A stretch of DNA of 64,000 bases, from the NCBI RefSeq assembly GCF_001547935.1, contig NZ_AP014636.1:1178001-1242000 (forward strand), written 5' to 3'. Below the pieces are notes generated by a model that was given only the letters and a program-made list of their open reading frames with translations, searched no databases and was not told where the DNA came from. The stretch's first letter is position 1; the number at the start of each line of letters is the position of its first letter. This document shows positions 1 through 9,803 of the stretch, piece after piece. This stretch comes from Vibrio tritonius. GTDB taxonomy: Bacteria > Pseudomonadota > Gammaproteobacteria > Enterobacterales > Vibrionaceae. Made by a program: the position numbers and the translations under genes.

Positions 1-8
1 CATGAGCA

Positions 9-662
9 TTAACGCAGCCCGTGGAGGAACTCTGAGCGAGTTGCAGGGTTGCTCTTGAAAATGCCACCTAATGCTGTAGTGGTGGTTTCACTGGTGGCGT
101 CCATCACTCCGCGAGATTTCACGCAGTAGTGAGTCGCATCCATGGTCACAGCAACATCATCGGTTTCAAGCAGGGTTTGCAGTGCCACCAGAATTTGCTG
201 AGTCATACGTTCTTGAACTTGTGGACGCTGAGCGAAGAAACGCACGATACGGTTAATTTTAGACAAACCGATAATTTTGCCTCGTGGAATGTAAGCCACC
301 GCCGCTTTACCATCGATAGTCACAAGGTGGTGTTCGCAAGTGCTGGTCACAGTGATGTCTTTCACTCGCACCATTTCACTGACACGCATCTTATTTTCAA
401 TCACGGTGATTTTTGGAAAGTTTTTATATTCCAAACCAGAAAAGATCTCATCAACATACATTTTAGCAATACGTTGCGGCGTTTCTTCTAAGCTATCGTC
501 TGTCAGATCCAGTCCGAGAATATTGAGAATATCGCGCATGTGATGCTCAATTTTTTCTTTTTTCTCTTCACGCCCCATATCATTAGGCGTCATCGGAGTC
601 TCAAGACCACGACGGGCAAGCGCTTCTTTAACCAACTTCGCTGAATCGCTCAGATCAGACAT
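9..662 (-). CDS. folE: GTP cyclohydrolase I
   Basis: Converts GTP to 7,8-dihydroneopterin triphosphate, the first step of folate/pterin synthesis in the cytoplasm. The 217-residue protein has the usual family length. Zinc ligands are visible as Cys109 and His112 in the block [16 protein letters not shown] and Cys180 in [10 protein letters not shown]. The active-site stretch [20 protein letters not shown] follows. I chose the ATG at 662 because AGAGGT lies 7 bases upstream and the family starts near MSDLSDSA; a longer in-frame start at 734 would add 24 residues without family support. It is divergent from moeA. GTP and pterin metabolism links it loosely to the molybdopterin genes next door, though the two units are transcribed apart. 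Confidence 0.97.
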   Translation of the reverse strand: MSDLSDSAKLVKEALARRGLETPMTPNDMGREEKKEKIEHHMRDILNILGLDLTDDSLEETPQRIAKMYVDEIFSGLEYKNFPKITVIENKMRVSEMVRVKDITVTSTCEHHLVTIDGKAAVAYIPRGKIIGLSKINRIVRFFAQRPQVQERMTQQILVALQTLLETDDVAVTMDATHYCVKSRGVMDATSETTTTALGGIFKSNPATRSEFLHGLR

Positions 663-853
663 TACAATACCTCTTAGATAACCCCTTTCGGATGGCTGAC
701 AAGGATACTCGGATTTTTTAATAATTACACCCATATTTTATAACGGGTATTGTACAAACCAATGATTTATCGATTACCCCTGCTCTTGCTTCTCTCTGCG
801 CTTTTTTATGTGTTAAAGTGCACGACACAAAAATAACACCATAGGATTCAATC

Positions 854-2086
854 ATGGGATGTTGTGACGCACCGGGCTTAATGCCAATCGAAGACGCATT
901 GAATAAGATGCTTTCCCTCGTATCACCTATTGACGATACCGTCGAGTTACCATTGTCAGATGCTCTAGGCTACGTTCTAGCCGACAATCTGCTCTCACCA
1001 ATTAATGTTCCCCCCTTTGCTAATTCTGCAATGGATGGGTACGCGGTTCGCACCGCAGAGCTCAATGGTCAACCGCTGCCGGTAGCGGGCAAATCCTTTG
1101 CTGGTACTCCATTTAGGGGGGAATGGCCAGCCAATACTTGTATTCGCATCATGACGGGCGCTCAAGCACCCGAAGGTGCTGATGCAGTCATAATGCAAGA
1201 GCTTGCTCAAGTTAGCGAACAAGGTGTGCTGTTTACGGTCAGTGACGTGAAACCGGGTGCGAATATTCGACCTATTGGCGATGATATTATGCAAGGGCAA
1301 GTTGTTCTCGCGAAAGGCACTCGCCTTACCCCGCGCGATATTCCTATGATCGCCTCTCTTGGTATTGCCACCGTCACTGTGCTACGCAAACCTAGAGTCG
1401 CCTTTTTCTCGACAGGGGACGAACTAAAACCTCTAGGCAGTGAACTGGAAGCGGGCCAAATCTACGACAGTAACCGTTACGGCATCAAACCACTGATTGA
1501 GCATTTTGGTTGTGAAGCGATTGATCTTGGCATCATTCCCGATTGCCCTGACAAGCTCAAAGCCACCTTTGAAGAAGCACAAGCAGTGGCGGATGTTGTA
1601 GTCACCTCTGGTGGTGTCAGCGTCGGTGAAGCCGACTACACCAAAGACATTTTAGAACAGCTTGGCGAAATCGGCTTTTGGAAATTGGCGATAAAACCGG
1701 GCAAACCTTTTGCATTTGGTCAGTTACCTAACGCCCTTTTTTGCGGTCTTCCGGGCAATCCAGTATCGGCATTCATCACCTGTTATATCTTGGTGCAACC
1801 TATGCTGGCGAAATTAGCCGGACACACGGAGTGGCGACCACAGCCTTCTATTCCCGCAACAACACGTTCAGCCTTTAAAAAGCAGCCCGGTCGAACCGAT
1901 TTTCAACGGGGTATCTACACCATTGAAAACGGGCAATTCGTGGTCGAAAGTACAGGCAACCAAAGCTCAGGCGCGTTTCGTTCAATGAGCCTTGCGAACT
2001 GCTTTGTGGTGTTGGAGCGTGAGCGTGGTCGTGTCGAAGTGGGCGAAACCGTCAATATCGAGCTATTCAACTCAACGCTTTACTGA
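854..2086 (+). CDS. moeA: Molybdopterin molybdenumtransferase MoeA
   Basis: Inserts molybdate into adenylylated molybdopterin, the last general step of molybdenum cofactor synthesis. At 410 residues it matches the family length. The MoeA N-terminal region contains [10 protein letters not shown] MogA-like domain begins near residue 183 with [11 protein letters not shown], has the MPT-binding loop [15 protein letters not shown] near 250, and ends with LPGNPVSAF near 298; the C-terminal beta domain follows. AGGA lies upstream of the ATG. moeB starts 17 bases downstream, so the two form an operon. Confidence 0.97.
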   Translation: MGCCDAPGLMPIEDALNKMLSLVSPIDDTVELPLSDALGYVLADNLLSPINVPPFANSAMDGYAVRTAELNGQPLPVAGKSFAGTPFRGEWPANTCIRIMTGAQAPEGADAVIMQELAQVSEQGVLFTVSDVKPGANIRPIGDDIMQGQVVLAKGTRLTPRDIPMIASLGIATVTVLRKPRVAFFSTGDELKPLGSELEAGQIYDSNRYGIKPLIEHFGCEAIDLGIIPDCPDKLKATFEEAQAVADVVVTSGGVSVGEADYTKDILEQLGEIGFWKLAIKPGKPFAFGQLPNALFCGLPGNPVSAFITCYILVQPMLAKLAGHTEWRPQPSIPATTRSAFKKQPGRTDFQRGIYTIENGQFVVESTGNQSSGAFRSMSLANCFVVLERERGRVEVGETVNIELFNSTLY

Positions 2087-2103
2087 TATTAAGGATTGTT
2101 ACA

Positions 2104-2856
2104 ATGGATATTCTCAGTGATGAGGAGATGCTGCGCTATAACCGCCAGATCATCTTGAAGCAGTTTGATTTCGATGGACAAGAGGCCCTCAAACAGAGTT
2201 CAGTATTAATTATTGGTGCAGGCGGTCTCGGCTGCGCCAGCAGTCAATATTTGGCGGCGGCCGGTGTTGGTAAAATCACGTTAGTAGATTTTGATAAAGT
2301 TGAGCTGTCGAATTTGCAGCGCCAAATTTTGCATCACGACAGTGATATTGGTCGCTTTAAAGTGGAATCGGCTGCCGATGCACTTAATGAAATTAACCCG
2401 CACATTAAAATCCAAACTATTGCCCGCTGCCTAGAAGACCAAGAGCTAGAGACCCTTATTCGTCATCACACCGTGGTTTTAGATGCCAGTGACAACGTAG
2501 CAACACGCAACCAACTCAACCGCCTTTGTTATGAAAGTAAAACACCGTTAATCTCTGGCGCAGCCATTCGTATGGAGGGACAAGTGAGTGTTTTTACCTA
2601 TCAAAATGAAGACGAGCCTTGCTACCAATGCTTAAGCGGGCTGTTTGGCGAAAATGCTCTGACCTGTGTGGAAGCTGGGGTTATGTCGCCTGTGGTTGGC
2701 ATTATTGGGGCAGTACAAGCAATGGAAGCCATAAAAGTGATAACCCGCCTTGGCACACCGCTTACAGGCAAGATTTTGATGCTGGATGCGATGTCGATGT
2801 CATGGCGTGAAATGAAATTAATGAAATTGCCCACGTGTCCCGTTTGTCATCACTAA
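2104..2856 (+). CDS. moeB: Molybdopterin-synthase adenylyltransferase MoeB
   Basis: E1-like enzyme that adenylates the C-terminal glycine of MoaD so that it can receive sulfur. The 250-residue length fits MoeB. The ThiF/MoeB Rossmann motif GAGGLGCASSQYLAAAGVG begins near residue 38. The conserved RYNRQI is near the N terminus. Two CxxC zinc pairs are visible, CYQC near residue 172 and CPVC at the C-terminal end. Spacing to moeA is 17 bases with an AAGGA Shine-Dalgarno. The next gene, a rhodanese-type sulfurtransferase, starts 53 bases on and could feed sulfur into the pathway (inference). Confidence 0.96.
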   Translation: MDILSDEEMLRYNRQIILKQFDFDGQEALKQSSVLIIGAGGLGCASSQYLAAAGVGKITLVDFDKVELSNLQRQILHHDSDIGRFKVESAADALNEINPHIKIQTIARCLEDQELETLIRHHTVVLDASDNVATRNQLNRLCYESKTPLISGAAIRMEGQVSVFTYQNEDEPCYQCLSGLFGENALTCVEAGVMSPVVGIIGAVQAMEAIKVITRLGTPLTGKILMLDAMSMSWREMKLMKLPTCPVCHH

Positions 2857-2909
2857 ACTCATAAACAGTCACTGGATTTTGCGAATAACTGATAAGGATT
2901 AACTCAACA

Positions 2910-3758
2910 ATGGATCGTGTAACAATGAGCCCCCTTGTTTCTGCAGCATGGCTTAAAGAACACCATTACGATGCTAATGTGATAATTTTGGATGCCAGTA
3001 TTGAATTTCAAATCCCTGGTGAAGGCCATAAAGATACATTCAATATTATCACTCGTGCGCGTCGCTTCGACTATGATGAGGTGTTTTGCGATAAAAACAG
3101 CACACTTCCGCACATGATGCCCTCTGAGCAGCGTTTTAATATCTTGGCCCAAGATTTAGGTATCAACCAAAATTCGGTGATCGTGGTCTACGACAATAGC
3201 GGTACCTTTGCGTCACCTCGTGCATGGTGGATGTTCCGCGCAATGGGACATGAGCAAGTCTATGTTCTGGATGGTGGCCTCACTGAATGGAAAGCGATTG
3301 GCGGCGATACCACACAGCAGTATGAACCAGTAGCGACTCAAGGTAACTTTCGTGGTCAACTGCAATCCGGTTATTTCGTTGATGCCGACTATGTCCTGGC
3401 CCAAATCAGTAACGATACCAGCTTAACCATCGATGCTCGGGGAGCAGCGCGCTTTTATGGTGAAATAGAAGAGCCTCGTGCTGGTGTGCGTAGTGGTCAC
3501 ATTCCTAGTGCAGTAAACCTCCCTTTTACTGAACTAATGAATGAACATCGCTTTAAACCGATTGAAGATTTAAAACCCATCGTCACAAACGTTTTAAACG
3601 CCAGTAAACAAGAGTACCTATTTAGTTGCGGCTCCGGCGTTACCGCGTGCATTGTGTTACTTGCGGCCGCGCTGTGTGGCTATGAGCACTTAGCCGTTTA
3701 CGATGGCTCATGGACAGAATGGGGACAACGTACGGATCTGCCAATAGAAACTCGCTGA
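2910..3758 (+). CDS. sseA: 3-mercaptopyruvate sulfurtransferase (tandem rhodanese)
   Basis: Transfers sulfane sulfur from 3-mercaptopyruvate or thiosulfate to thiophilic acceptors. Two rhodanese domains are recognisable: an inactive first half (about residues 8-135, with SAPRAWW-like ASPRAWWMFRAMG) and a catalytic second half (about 150-278). The active-site loop SCGSGVTA places the catalytic cysteine at residue 240. CGSGVTA is the mercaptopyruvate-type loop seen in E. coli SseA, rather than the CRKGVT type of thiosulfate rhodaneses. AAGGAT lies 10 bases before the ATG; a second ATG five codons in is possible. It sits directly behind moeB in the same direction, and a strong terminator follows. 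Confidence 0.92.
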   Translation: MDRVTMSPLVSAAWLKEHHYDANVIILDASIEFQIPGEGHKDTFNIITRARRFDYDEVFCDKNSTLPHMMPSEQRFNILAQDLGINQNSVIVVYDNSGTFASPRAWWMFRAMGHEQVYVLDGGLTEWKAIGGDTTQQYEPVATQGNFRGQLQSGYFVDADYVLAQISNDTSLTIDARGAARFYGEIEEPRAGVRSGHIPSAVNLPFTELMNEHRFKPIEDLKPIVTNVLNASKQEYLFSCGSGVTACIVLLAAALCGYEHLAVYDGSWTEWGQRTDLPIETR

Positions 3759-3820
3759 TCTTTTGCTTTAACTGCTGCTAGTTACTTTTACGTCTATTTA
3801 CTCGATACAGCGATATGTTC

Positions 3821-3858
3821 AAGCGCTGCTTTCTCAATGGAGAGAGCAGCGCTTTTTC
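3821..3858 (+). terminator. Rho-independent terminator of moeA-moeB-sseA
   Basis: Perfect 10-bp stem AAGCGCTGCT / AGCAGCGCTT with a 14-base loop, running into five T. It lies 62 bases after the sseA stop and before the convergent SorC gene. Confidence 0.9.
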
Positions 3859-3885
3859 ATTGGTAAAATCGCGTGAAATTTGGCA

Positions 3886-4887
3886 CTAATCAACCATCAA
3901 ACGGGCACTGTGCATTTGCTCAGCCAAGTTCAAAACGGTTAATGCATTACTTACACTGGTCGCGACCACGTCCACCGCCCCAGTGCGCAGCGCACCCAAT
4001 AGTGCCAATGGTTTACTGTTTTCTGCGGCTATGGCAATCACTTCAGAAATCGGACGAAACTCTTCAATACTCATCCCAATCACTCGATCGCTCATCACCG
4101 TTTTGGCAATACCACCTTTGACATCAAAAAAGTCGTGTCCAGCGAAATCGCCCACTACGCCTTGATGCAAGCGCGCCTGTACCACCTCATCGGGCGTAAA
4201 CCACCCCAAATCCACCATGTAGCTGTTTTCGCTCATATCACCAATACCAACTAACGCCATATCCGCTTTACGTGCTAAATCCAAGGTTTGTTTTACAGTG
4301 CTGTTTTGCATAAACACCATCTTTTGCTCGAGGTTTTCTGCGTAAGCTGGCGCATAAAGCGTCTCGGAAGTACCGCCGTATTTTTTGGCTAACTGACGAC
4401 AAATATGGTCCGCGTTGAACGCACTACCACGAGGGTGAATACCACCAATCCCACTAACAAAGGTACAGTCACGGGGAGTAATAACCCCCATATGATGAGC
4501 AACGGCAGACACATTACGTCCCTGCCCCACAGTCACCACCATACCGCTTTTAAGTGTTTGGGAGAGATAGTTAGAAACCAAACCCGCCACTTGCTGGCGT
4601 TGCAACTCTTCGGTGGGCTGATCGAGAGCAATCAAAGCGCGCTTAATACCGAAGCGCTCCATCAAACGCTGCTCAATTTTGGCACTAAAAACCGGATGGT
4701 ATTTCACGGTGATCTCGACAATACCTTCATCACGCGCTTGTTTTAACAGCCGCCCAACTTTAGCGCGAGAGATACCGTATTTCTTTGAAATATCTTCCTG
4801 AGTTGCACCATCTTGATAATAAGCCACAGAAATTTCGGTGAGTAGATCGCTATCCTCTACTGAAATCTCGGGTTTGGATATATTCAT
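3886..4887 (-). CDS. SorC/DeoR-type sugar-responsive regulator
   Basis: A 333-residue SorC-family transcription factor. Residues about 15-60 form a helix-turn-helix (YYQDGATQEDISKKYGISRA). The rest is the SorC sugar-phosphate-binding domain, with blocks such as VTVGQGRNVSAVAHHMG and GIGDMSENSYMVDLGWF. It is transcribed away from talB-tkt across a 456-base gap. A divergent SorC gene next to transaldolase and transketolase suggests that it controls the non-oxidative pentose phosphate genes in response to a phosphorylated sugar; that is inference from position. Confidence 0.9.
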   Translation of the reverse strand: MNISKPEISVEDSDLLTEISVAYYQDGATQEDISKKYGISRAKVGRLLKQARDEGIVEITVKYHPVFSAKIEQRLMERFGIKRALIALDQPTEELQRQQVAGLVSNYLSQTLKSGMVVTVGQGRNVSAVAHHMGVITPRDCTFVSGIGGIHPRGSAFNADHICRQLAKKYGGTSETLYAPAYAENLEQKMVFMQNSTVKQTLDLARKADMALVGIGDMSENSYMVDLGWFTPDEVVQARLHQGVVGDFAGHDFFDVKGGIAKTVMSDRVIGMSIEEFRPISEVIAIAAENSKPLALLGALRTGAVDVVATSVSNALTVLNLAEQMHSARLMVD

Positions 4888-4924
4888 TTTTTTCTCTTAT
4901 CCTTAGTGCATCACTGCAGTAAAT

Positions 4925-5004
4925 TTGATGAGCAAATGTAATCGCTTTAAACAAAAGTCACAAGCAAATGGTGGCGTTACTTTTGCTCATTAACATTACA
5001 TTTT
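4925..5004. promoter_or_regulatory. Candidate SorC operator region between sorC and talB
   Basis: Within the 456-base intergenic gap, TTGATGAGCAAA (4925-4936) recurs inverted as TTTTGCTCATTAA (4981-4993), 10 of 11 core bases matching. AAATGTAAT (4935-4943) is mirrored by ATTACATTT (4996-5004). This is the expected place for a multi-site SorC operator. The remainder, 5005-5343, shows only the talB Shine-Dalgarno (AAAGGACG) and no convincing gene. Confidence 0.45.
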
Positions 5005-5343
5005 CTCAGAGTAAGTTTATGTAATCTGGGTCAGCCAATTGTTAACAAACAGAAACATTCAACAGACACTGATTAGCATAGCGTCAGGGAAAGAAAAAAT
5101 AGGTGACCAATGTCGTCATATCGACGAAATCTCGATTGACTTTCGCTATGGATGGGTTAAATATGGAGGCATCATTTACTCAGCAATCGATCATATGTTC
5201 ATGAGCATCTGTTATCGGTTGATACAAGAGAGCAGGTAATCACGAGATACAATGTAATTACCGCTTAATGAATAACGAACATGCTTGCAAATGCCCAGTC
5301 ACATACTGTGGCAGCCCTAGCCTAACGATAAAGGACGAAAGAA

Positions 5344-6294
5344 ATGAGCAACAAATTAGAGCAACTTCGTAAATTAACTACAGTCGTGGCAGATACTGGT
5401 GAAATTGATGCGATCAAAAAATACCAACCAGAAGACGCTACCACTAACCCTTCTCTGATTCTTAAAGCCGCTCAAATCGCTGAATATGCACCTTATATCG
5501 ACCAAGCAGTAAAAGCAGCAAAAGAACTTAGCACTGACAAAGCTCAACAGCTTGAAGATGCTTGCGACATGCTGGCTGTGAACATCGGTAAAGAGATTTT
5601 AAAAACCATCCCAGGTCGTATCTCTACTGAAGTAGACGCTCGTCTTTCATACAATACGGAAGCAAGCGTTGAAAAAGCACGTAAACTGATCAAGCTGTAC
5701 AACGACGCTGGAATCAGCAACGACCGCATCTTGATCAAACTGGCTTCAACTTGGGAAGGTATCCGCGCAGCAGAGATCCTAGAAAAAGAAGGCATCAACT
5801 GTAACCTAACTCTTCTATTCTCATTTGCTCAAGCGCGAGCTTGTGCTGAAGCTGGCGTATTCCTGATTTCTCCATTCGTTGGTCGTATCATGGACTGGTA
5901 CAAAGCGAAAGAAGGCCGTGACTTTACGCCTTCAGAAGATCCAGGCGTACTGTCTGTAACAAAAATCTACAACTACTACAAAGAACACGGTTACAACACC
6001 GTGGTTATGGGTGCAAGCTTCCGTAACATCGGTGAGATTTTAGAATTAGCAGGTTGTGACCGCCTAACTATCGCACCAGCACTACTTAAAGAACTGGAAG
6101 AGTCTGAAGGTGTTGTTGAAGAAAAACTTAAAGATTCAAACGGCAATGCAGCACGTCCTGCAGCAATGACTCACGCTGAATTCCTATGGGATCACAACCA
6201 AGACCCTATGGCTGTTGAAAAATTAGCTGAAGGTATTCGTAATTTTGCGATCGACCAGGGTAAATTGGAAACCATGATCCAAGCTAAACTGTAA
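5344..6294 (+). CDS. talB: Transaldolase
   Basis: Transfers a dihydroxyacetone unit between sugar phosphates in the non-oxidative pentose phosphate pathway. The 316-residue length is that of TalB. The signature [12 protein letters not shown] is at the N terminus. The Schiff-base lysine is Lys132 in [10 protein letters not shown], the same number as in E. coli Tal[10 protein letters not shown] and the C-terminal helices are intact. AAAGGA precedes the ATG. It is followed by a hairpin and then tkt in the same direction, so talB alone and talB-tkt transcripts are both possible. Confidence 0.97.
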   Translation: MSNKLEQLRKLTTVVADTGEIDAIKKYQPEDATTNPSLILKAAQIAEYAPYIDQAVKAAKELSTDKAQQLEDACDMLAVNIGKEILKTIPGRISTEVDARLSYNTEASVEKARKLIKLYNDAGISNDRILIKLASTWEGIRAAEILEKEGINCNLTLLFSFAQARACAEAGVFLISPFVGRIMDWYKAKEGRDFTPSEDPGVLSVTKIYNYYKEHGYNTVVMGASFRNIGEILELAGCDRLTIAPALLKELEESEGVVEEKLKDSNGNAARPAAMTHAEFLWDHNQDPMAVEKLAEGIRNFAIDQGKLETMIQAKL

Positions 6295-6304
6295 TAGCAA
6301 ACGG

Positions 6305-6332
6305 AGCGAGGCCTAGCCTCGCTTTTCTTTTT
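6305..6332 (+). terminator. Hairpin terminator or attenuator between talB and tkt
   Basis: AGCGAGGC, a 3-base loop, GCCTCGCT, then TTTTCTTTTTT. It is ten bases after the talB stop and may reduce read-through into tkt. Confidence 0.8.
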
Positions 6333-6362
6333 GTTAGGTTTAGCCTCAAACAAAAATTCTGA

Positions 6363-6390
6363 AGAGCCGCATGTCATTAGAGACGGCTCT
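6363..6390 (+). other. Inverted repeat in the tkt leader
   Basis: AGAGCCG (6363-6369) and CGGCTCT (6384-6390) can pair around a 14-base loop, 29 bases before the tkt ATG. No U tract follows, so it is an RNA structure or binding site rather than a terminator. Confidence 0.35.
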
Positions 6391-6418
6391 ACCTAACCTA
6401 CTTAAATCGAGACATCAC

Positions 6419-8410
6419 ATGAATCGTAAACAACTTGCAAATGCTATTCGTGCCCTGAGTATGGACGGGGTACAAAAAGCCAAATCTGGTCACCCTGGAG
6501 CACCAATGGGTATGGCTGATATCGCGGAAGTACTGTGGCGTAACCATTTAAATCACAACCCACAAAATCCAAAATGGGCTGATCGCGACCGTTTCGTACT
6601 TTCAAACGGCCACGGCTCAATGCTGATTTACTCTTTACTTCACCTCACTGGTTATGACCTATCGATTGACGATCTGAAAAACTTCCGTCAACTGCACTCA
6701 AAAACGCCAGGTCACCCTGAATACGGTTATGCACCAGGCATTGAAACAACAACTGGTCCTCTAGGTCAGGGGATTACAAATGCTGTCGGTATGGCGATTG
6801 CTGAAAAAGCACTGGCAGCACAATTTAACAAAGACGATCACGACATCGTCGATCACCATACGTATGCTTTCTTGGGTGATGGCTGTATGATGGAAGGCAT
6901 TTCTCACGAAGCGTGCTCTCTAGCAGGTACACTAGGCCTTGGCAAACTTATCGCGTTTTGGGATGACAACGGCATCTCTATCGACGGTGAAGTTGAAGGT
7001 TGGTTCGCTGACGATACACCAAAACGTTTCGAAGCGTACGGCTGGCAAGTTATTCCAGCAGTCGATGGTCACGATGCAGAAGCTATCAATGCCGCCATCG
7101 AAGCTGCAAAAGCAGATACCACTCGCCCTACACTGATCTGCTGCAAAACCATCATTGGTTACGGTTCACCAAACAAATCAGGTTCACACGACTGTCACGG
7201 CGCACCTCTAGGTGACGACGAAATTAAAGCAGCACGTGAATACCTAGGCTGGAACTACGCTCCATTTGAAATCCCTGCTGACATCTATGCAGAATGGGAT
7301 GCAAAAGAAGCAGGTGCAGCGAAAGAATCACAATGGAACGACAAATTTTCGGCTTACGCGAAAGCGTACCCAGAATTGGCTGCAGAATTTAAACGTCGTA
7401 TGGAAGGTAAACTCCCAGAAGGCTTCGAAAAAGCAGCAAATGAGGTGATTGCCAACCTGCAAGCGAATCCTGCCAAAATCGCTTCCCGCAAAGCATCACA
7501 AAATGCTCTGGAAGCTTTCGGCAAACTACTCCCTGAGTTTATGGGCGGCTCTGCAGACCTTGCGCCATCTAACCTAACCATGTGGTCTGGTTCTAAATCA
7601 CTGACTCACGAAGATGCATCGGGTAACTACATTCACTACGGTGTGCGTGAATTTGGTATGACTGCCATCATCAATGGTATTGCTCTACACGGTGGTTTCA
7701 TTCCTTACGGTGCCACCTTCCTGATGTTTATGGAATATGCTCGTAACGCAATGCGCATGGCGGCACTGATGAAAGTGCAAAATATCCAAGTGTACACTCA
7801 CGACTCGATTGGTTTGGGTGAAGATGGTCCAACTCACCAACCGGTTGAACAGATCGCTTCATTGCGTCTAACACCAAACATGAGCACATGGCGCCCATGT
7901 GACCAAGTTGAGTCTGCAATGGCTTGGAAACTCGCGATTGAACGCAAAGATGCTCCATCTGCACTGATTTTCTCGCGTCAAAACCTAGCACAGCAACCAC
8001 GTACTGCTGAGCAAGTAGCCAATATCGCGAAAGGTGGCTACATCCTAAAAGACAGTGCAGGTACACCTGACCTTATCTTGATTGCCACCGGTTCTGAAGT
8101 TGAACTTGCAGTCAATGCAGCTGCTGAGCTAGAAAAAGAAGGCAAAGCGGTACGCGTCGTATCCATGCCATCAACAGATGCGTTCGACAAACAAGATGCA
8201 GCTTACCGTGAAGCCGTGCTTCCTGCTGCAGTGACAGCTCGCGTTGCTATCGAAGCTGGCATCGCTGACTTCTGGTACAAATACGTTGGCTTGAATGGCC
8301 GTATCGTCGGTATGACTACCTTCGGTGAATCTGCACCAGCAGAGCAACTGTTTGAACAGTTCGGCTTTACTGTGGCGAACGTGGTAGCGAAAGCAAAAGA
8401 AACACTGTAA
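6419..8410 (+). CDS. tkt: Transketolase
   Basis: Thiamine-diphosphate enzyme moving two-carbon units between pentose and hexose phosphates. The 663-residue length fits bacterial transketolases. The N terminus has [20 protein letters not shown]. The ThDP/Mg motif [13 protein letters not shown] is near residue 153, followed by FWDDN. The Pyr domain has GVREFGM, and [18 protein letters not shown] is intact. The ATG at 6419 was chosen because the family starts at [13 protein letters not shown]; an upstream in-frame ATG at 6371 would add 16 residues overlapping the leader hairpin. talB upstream performs the companion reaction. Confidence 0.96.
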   Translation: MNRKQLANAIRALSMDGVQKAKSGHPGAPMGMADIAEVLWRNHLNHNPQNPKWADRDRFVLSNGHGSMLIYSLLHLTGYDLSIDDLKNFRQLHSKTPGHPEYGYAPGIETTTGPLGQGITNAVGMAIAEKALAAQFNKDDHDIVDHHTYAFLGDGCMMEGISHEACSLAGTLGLGKLIAFWDDNGISIDGEVEGWFADDTPKRFEAYGWQVIPAVDGHDAEAINAAIEAAKADTTRPTLICCKTIIGYGSPNKSGSHDCHGAPLGDDEIKAAREYLGWNYAPFEIPADIYAEWDAKEAGAAKESQWNDKFSAYAKAYPELAAEFKRRMEGKLPEGFEKAANEVIANLQANPAKIASRKASQNALEAFGKLLPEFMGGSADLAPSNLTMWSGSKSLTHEDASGNYIHYGVREFGMTAIINGIALHGGFIPYGATFLMFMEYARNAMRMAALMKVQNIQVYTHDSIGLGEDGPTHQPVEQIASLRLTPNMSTWRPCDQVESAMAWKLAIERKDAPSALIFSRQNLAQQPRTAEQVANIAKGGYILKDSAGTPDLILIATGSEVELAVNAAAELEKEGKAVRVVSMPSTDAFDKQDAAYREAVLPAAVTARVAIEAGIADFWYKYVGLNGRIVGMTTFGESAPAEQLFEQFGFTVANVVAKAKETL

Positions 8411-8432
8411 TCGACTAGCACATAAAAATACT

Positions 8433-8460
8433 AAGGCCCGCATTGTTGCGGGCCTTTTTT
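8433..8460 (+). terminator. Terminator after tkt
   Basis: Nine-bp stem AAGGCCCGC / GCGGGCCTT with loop ATTGTT and a T run. The minus strand is also fairly T-rich after the stem, so it may serve the convergent gene at 8489-9415 as well. Confidence 0.9.
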
Positions 8461-8488
8461 ATCTCTGGTCACCTAGATAAAGTCAGAC

Positions 8489-9415
8489 TCAGTCGTACAG
8501 CTCGTACGCACCTTCGATTGAGTGAATCAGAGCAACAATCAAAGTGTTGTAAGGCGTTGGTACACCATACAGTTTCGCTTGCTCGACAATCGCGCCATTG
8601 ATAGCATCGATTTCCATTTTGACGCGATGCTTGCGATCTTGATACATCGAAGAGTAACCATCACCTGCTGTTTCACACACCGATTTCACCATATTGAGTG
8701 CTTCACGGCGATCAAAATAGGTTCCATCCGCTTCGGCAACTTCAATTGCTTCATAGATGAGTCGCTTAGCAAAATCCCATGCGTGCTGGTTTTTCACCAT
8801 ATAACCGATAGGCGTTTCGGTAATCGCGGTAAAGGTATTAATAGAAAGGTTGACTAAAAGCTTGCTCCAGATGATACGCTGAATGTCATCCACCACTACC
8901 ACAGCAAAACCCGCTTCTATCAGCGCTTGCTCTGCTACGAGTACTGACCCCTTCTCATTATGATTACTACCGATGGTGGTATCACCTTGTGCGGGATGTT
9001 TGATACGGCCTTCACCAAGATTCACAGCGTTGTGTTTACTGGTGCCAATAACGATATTTTCAGGTTTCACGTATTGTGCGATTTTACGATCGTTACCAGC
9101 GCCATTTTGTAAAGTCATGACTAATGTCGACTCACCAAACAAAGCACTGTTTTGCTCTAGCGCGACCTCAGTGTAAGTAGACTTAACAAAAACGATCACC
9201 AAATCCACAGCATCTTGATACTCACCAGAAACCGCAGCAGTCACATTAGGAAAGTTAACACTTTCACCATTGGCTTCATCGAGCGTAATCCCTTGCGCTT
9301 TAATCGCTTCAACTTGTGAAACCGACGTATCAATCATCACCACATCGTGTGAACGACTTAAATACGCTCCATATAGGCAGCCCATTGCCCCTGCACCAAT
9401 GACAGCAATCTTCAT
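8489..9415 (-). CDS. 2-dehydropantoate 2-reductase family protein (PanE-like)
   Basis: NADPH-dependent ketopantoate reductase family, 308 residues. The Rossmann motif is at the N terminus (IGAGAMGCLYGAYLS). TLQNGAGN lies near residue 101. The likely catalytic lysine is Lys185 in WSKLLVNLSINTFTAI. The C-terminal ketopantoate domain is complete. The reaction would be ketopantoate to pantoate in coenzyme A synthesis. Vibrio genomes often carry more than one paralog, so the true substrate could be another 2-oxoacid. GGAGAG lies just before the ATG. It is convergent with tkt. Confidence 0.85.
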   Translation of the reverse strand: MKIAVIGAGAMGCLYGAYLSRSHDVVMIDTSVSQVEAIKAQGITLDEANGESVNFPNVTAAVSGEYQDAVDLVIVFVKSTYTEVALEQNSALFGESTLVMTLQNGAGNDRKIAQYVKPENIVIGTSKHNAVNLGEGRIKHPAQGDTTIGSNHNEKGSVLVAEQALIEAGFAVVVVDDIQRIIWSKLLVNLSINTFTAITETPIGYMVKNQHAWDFAKRLIYEAIEVAEADGTYFDRREALNMVKSVCETAGDGYSSMYQDRKHRVKMEIDAINGAIVEQAKLYGVPTPYNTLIVALIHSIEGAYELYD

Positions 9416-9553
9416 CTAACTCTCCTTGCTGCTAACCGTTGTTAGCATCTAAACCAATCCTACACACTCCACGATGACTAAGTACTCATGAGTGGCGAGC
9501 TTCGCTGTTGTGAATTGATCGGGAGTATACAAATCGGTGCTCAGTTTCTCCAA

Positions 9554-9590
9554 ACGGCATAAGTTTCTTTAAACGAAACTTTTATGTCGT
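9554..9590. promoter_or_regulatory. Inverted repeat upstream of the panE-like gene
   Basis: ACGGCATAAGTTTC is mirrored by GAAACTTTTATGTCGT with one mismatch and a two-base offset around TTTAAAC. The inner arms AAGTTTC/GAAACTT are perfect. It lies in the 388-base gap between the divergent panE-like and XRE genes, about 140 bases before the former, and looks like an operator or promoter-proximal hairpin. Confidence 0.4.
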
Positions 9591-9712
9591 TAATTCTCCT
9601 ATTAATAGAATTTAACCCACTATTTTGCTAAATTTCGCTTGGTATGAAAAAAGTCGTAAATAAAACAGGGAAATAGACCGTAATACGAACCTTTAACTGG
9701 AACCGTACGGTT

Positions 9713-9771
9713 TATACCCAAATGACCTCAAGGGGCGAGCTGTATTCGCATCTTGAGGTTACTTGGGTATA
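9713..9771. repeat. Vibrio-type intergenic palindrome
   Basis: Arms TATACCCAAATGACCTCAAG and CTTGAGGTTACTTGGGTATA match at 18 of 20 positions around a 19-base centre; the two mismatches are G-U compatible in RNA. I recall closely similar palindromes scattered between Vibrio genes. It overlaps the longest possible reading frame of the next gene, which argues for that gene's later start. Confidence 0.75.
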
Positions 9772-9803
9772 GAGTAGTTATCACACAAGGATATCAATCT
9801 ACG

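Noticed and set aside
5039..5239. 66-codon frame between sorC and talB
   Set aside because: No ribosome site, no recognisable protein pattern; it lies in a regulatory gap.
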